Positions 5,261 through 5,840 of a stretch of 5,840 bases of DNA are shown here, piece by piece. Below the pieces are notes generated by a model that had not been told where the DNA came from, searched no databases, and worked only from the letters and a program-made list of their open reading frames with translations. Location of the stretch: the NCBI GenBank assembly GCA_002402275.1, contig DHFN01000190.1, positions 1 through 5,840 of the forward strand, read 5' to 3'. Positions within the stretch are counted from its first letter, which is position 1, and each line of letters starts with the position of its first letter. The position numbers and the translations under genes are program-made. This DNA comes from Anaerolineales bacterium UBA4823. Lineage in GTDB: Bacteria > Chloroflexota > Anaerolineae > Anaerolineales > UBA4823.

Positions 5261-5840
5261 TTACTTCCTCCTCTTTTTTGATAATTCTTGTCCAACCAGT
5301 CCTGATAATCATTCCGCATTTGAATCTTTTCCACCCAATCTAAATGATCGAGGTACCATTTTACAGTCTCAAACAATCCATCCCGTAAAGGATGACGGGG
5401 TGTCCAATTTAGTTCTGTTCGAATCTTGCGAATATCCATCGCGTAGCAGCGATCATGACCTGGGCGATCAGACACAAACTGCATTAAACTTTTATGGGGT
5501 AAAAATGGAGAATTTGGTTTTAACTCATCTAAGACGTCACAAATCGTCTCTATTACGGTCAAATTGGAAGGTTGATTCCCTCCACCGATATTAAAGGTTT
5601 CTCCCAGGCTAGCCTTTCTTAATACAGTCCAAATCGCTTCACAGTGATCTTCTACATAAAGCCAATCCCGCACTTGCTGTCCATCCCCATAAACTGGCAA
5701 TGGTTTCCCTTGCAGAGCATTCATTATCATCAAGGGGATTAGCTTTTCAGGAAATTGATACGGTCCATAATTATTGCTGCAATTAGTCAAAGTATAGGGT
5801 AAGCCATAAGTATGCCCATACGCTCTTACAAGATGATCGC
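5257..5840 (-). CDS. rfbB: dTDP-glucose 4,6-dehydratase (RmlB), C-terminal part
   Basis: Partial gene: the frame is open to the right edge, and the last 193 codons of an enzyme usually about 330-360 residues long are present. It oxidises, dehydrates and reduces dTDP-glucose to dTDP-4-keto-6-deoxyglucose using bound NAD+. Numbering from the first full codon at the edge: DHLVRAYGHTYGLP (1-14), which directly follows the catalytic Y-x-x-x-K region in homologues (outside this window); TNCSNNYGPYQFPEKLIPL (18-36), an RmlB signature; PVYGDGQQVRDWLYVEDHC (47-65); ETFNIGGGNQ (79-88); and FVSDRPGHDRCYAMD (near 125-139), the substrate-binding DRPGHD motif. A TTG near 5790 could be mistaken for a start but lies within the conserved region. 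The last codons contain the ribosome binding site of rfbA. Confidence 0.97.
   Translation of the reverse strand, partial: DHLVRAYGHTYGLPYTLTNCSNNYGPYQFPEKLIPLMIMNALQGKPLPVYGDGQQVRDWLYVEDHCEAIWTVLRKASLGETFNIGGGNQPSNLTVIETICDVLDELKPNSPFLPHKSLMQFVSDRPGHDRCYAMDIRKIRTELNWTPRHPLRDGLFETVKWYLDHLDWVEKIQMRNDYQDWLDKNYQKRGGSK
5267..5272 (-). promoter_or_regulatory. Ribosome binding site of rfbA
   Basis: A perfect AGGAGG within the last codons of rfbB, 6 nt before the rfbA ATG. It fixes that start and shows that this organism uses canonical Shine-Dalgarno initiation, which makes its absence before rfbD notable. Confidence 0.85.

Noticed and set aside
5247..5594. A 115-codon plus-strand frame opposite rfbB
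   Set aside because: It is antisense to the strongly conserved RmlB C-terminus and has no family-like features.
1..5840. CRISPR arrays, tRNA or rRNA genes, terminal inverted repeats, intrinsic terminators
   Set aside because: Reading both strands I found no regularly spaced repeats, no tRNA-like cloverleaf, no transposase with flanking repeats, and no GC-rich hairpin followed by a T tract; absence by eye is not proof.

Overview
The window is a stretch of a cell-surface polysaccharide (O-antigen or related glycan) locus. Every gene I can support lies on the minus strand, so transcription runs from right to left. Both edges cut a gene. In order of transcription it holds: the 3' part of rfbB/rmlB (dTDP-glucose 4,6-dehydratase, cut by the right edge); rfbA/rmlA (glucose-1-phosphate thymidylyltransferase); a 239-bp AT-rich gap with a possible gene remnant; a small MNT-type nucleotidyltransferase overlapping the first 36 codons of its usual HEPN (DUF86/HepT) partner, which stops early; rfbD/rmlD (dTDP-4-dehydrorhamnose reductase); an AbiEii-like nucleotidyltransferase; an unrecognised 100-residue protein; a multi-pass GT39-like glycosyltransferase; and the 5' part of an ABC-2 polysaccharide export permease (Wzm/TagG type), cut by the left edge.

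How the genes work together: RmlA and RmlB make dTDP-4-keto-6-deoxyglucose. RmlD performs the last step to dTDP-L-rhamnose after the RmlC epimerase, which is not in this window. The GT39-like enzyme would transfer a sugar from a polyprenyl-phosphate carrier on the outer face of the membrane. The permease points to ABC-transporter-dependent export of the finished glycan. Spacing is tight: rfbB/rfbA overlap by 4 bp, MNT/HepT' by 14 bp, AbiEii-like/100-aa by 8 bp and 100-aa/GT39 by 8 bp, with gaps of 9 bp (rfbD to AbiEii-like) and 19 bp (GT39 to permease). This suggests one or two operons with translational coupling.

The unusual part is that two unrelated nucleotidyltransferase cassettes of toxin-antitoxin/defence type sit on either side of rfbD. 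The first (3740-4151) looks decayed: the antitoxin-like MNT gene is intact but the toxin is cut to 36 residues. The second (1798-2782) looks intact but lacks the usual AbiEi antitoxin upstream and is instead coupled to a downstream 100-aa protein I do not recognise. This second cassette is the best candidate for something undescribed.

Organism: bacterial, moderate to low GC by eye, with ATG and probably some TTG starts and clear AGGAGG-type ribosome binding sites. MNT/HEPN and AbiEii genes scattered among glycan genes are common in environmental lineages such as Chloroflexota (Anaerolineae) and Cyanobacteria. I lean weakly to Chloroflexota, but nothing here is diagnostic. I saw no rRNA, tRNA, CRISPR array, complete insertion sequence or convincing terminator.
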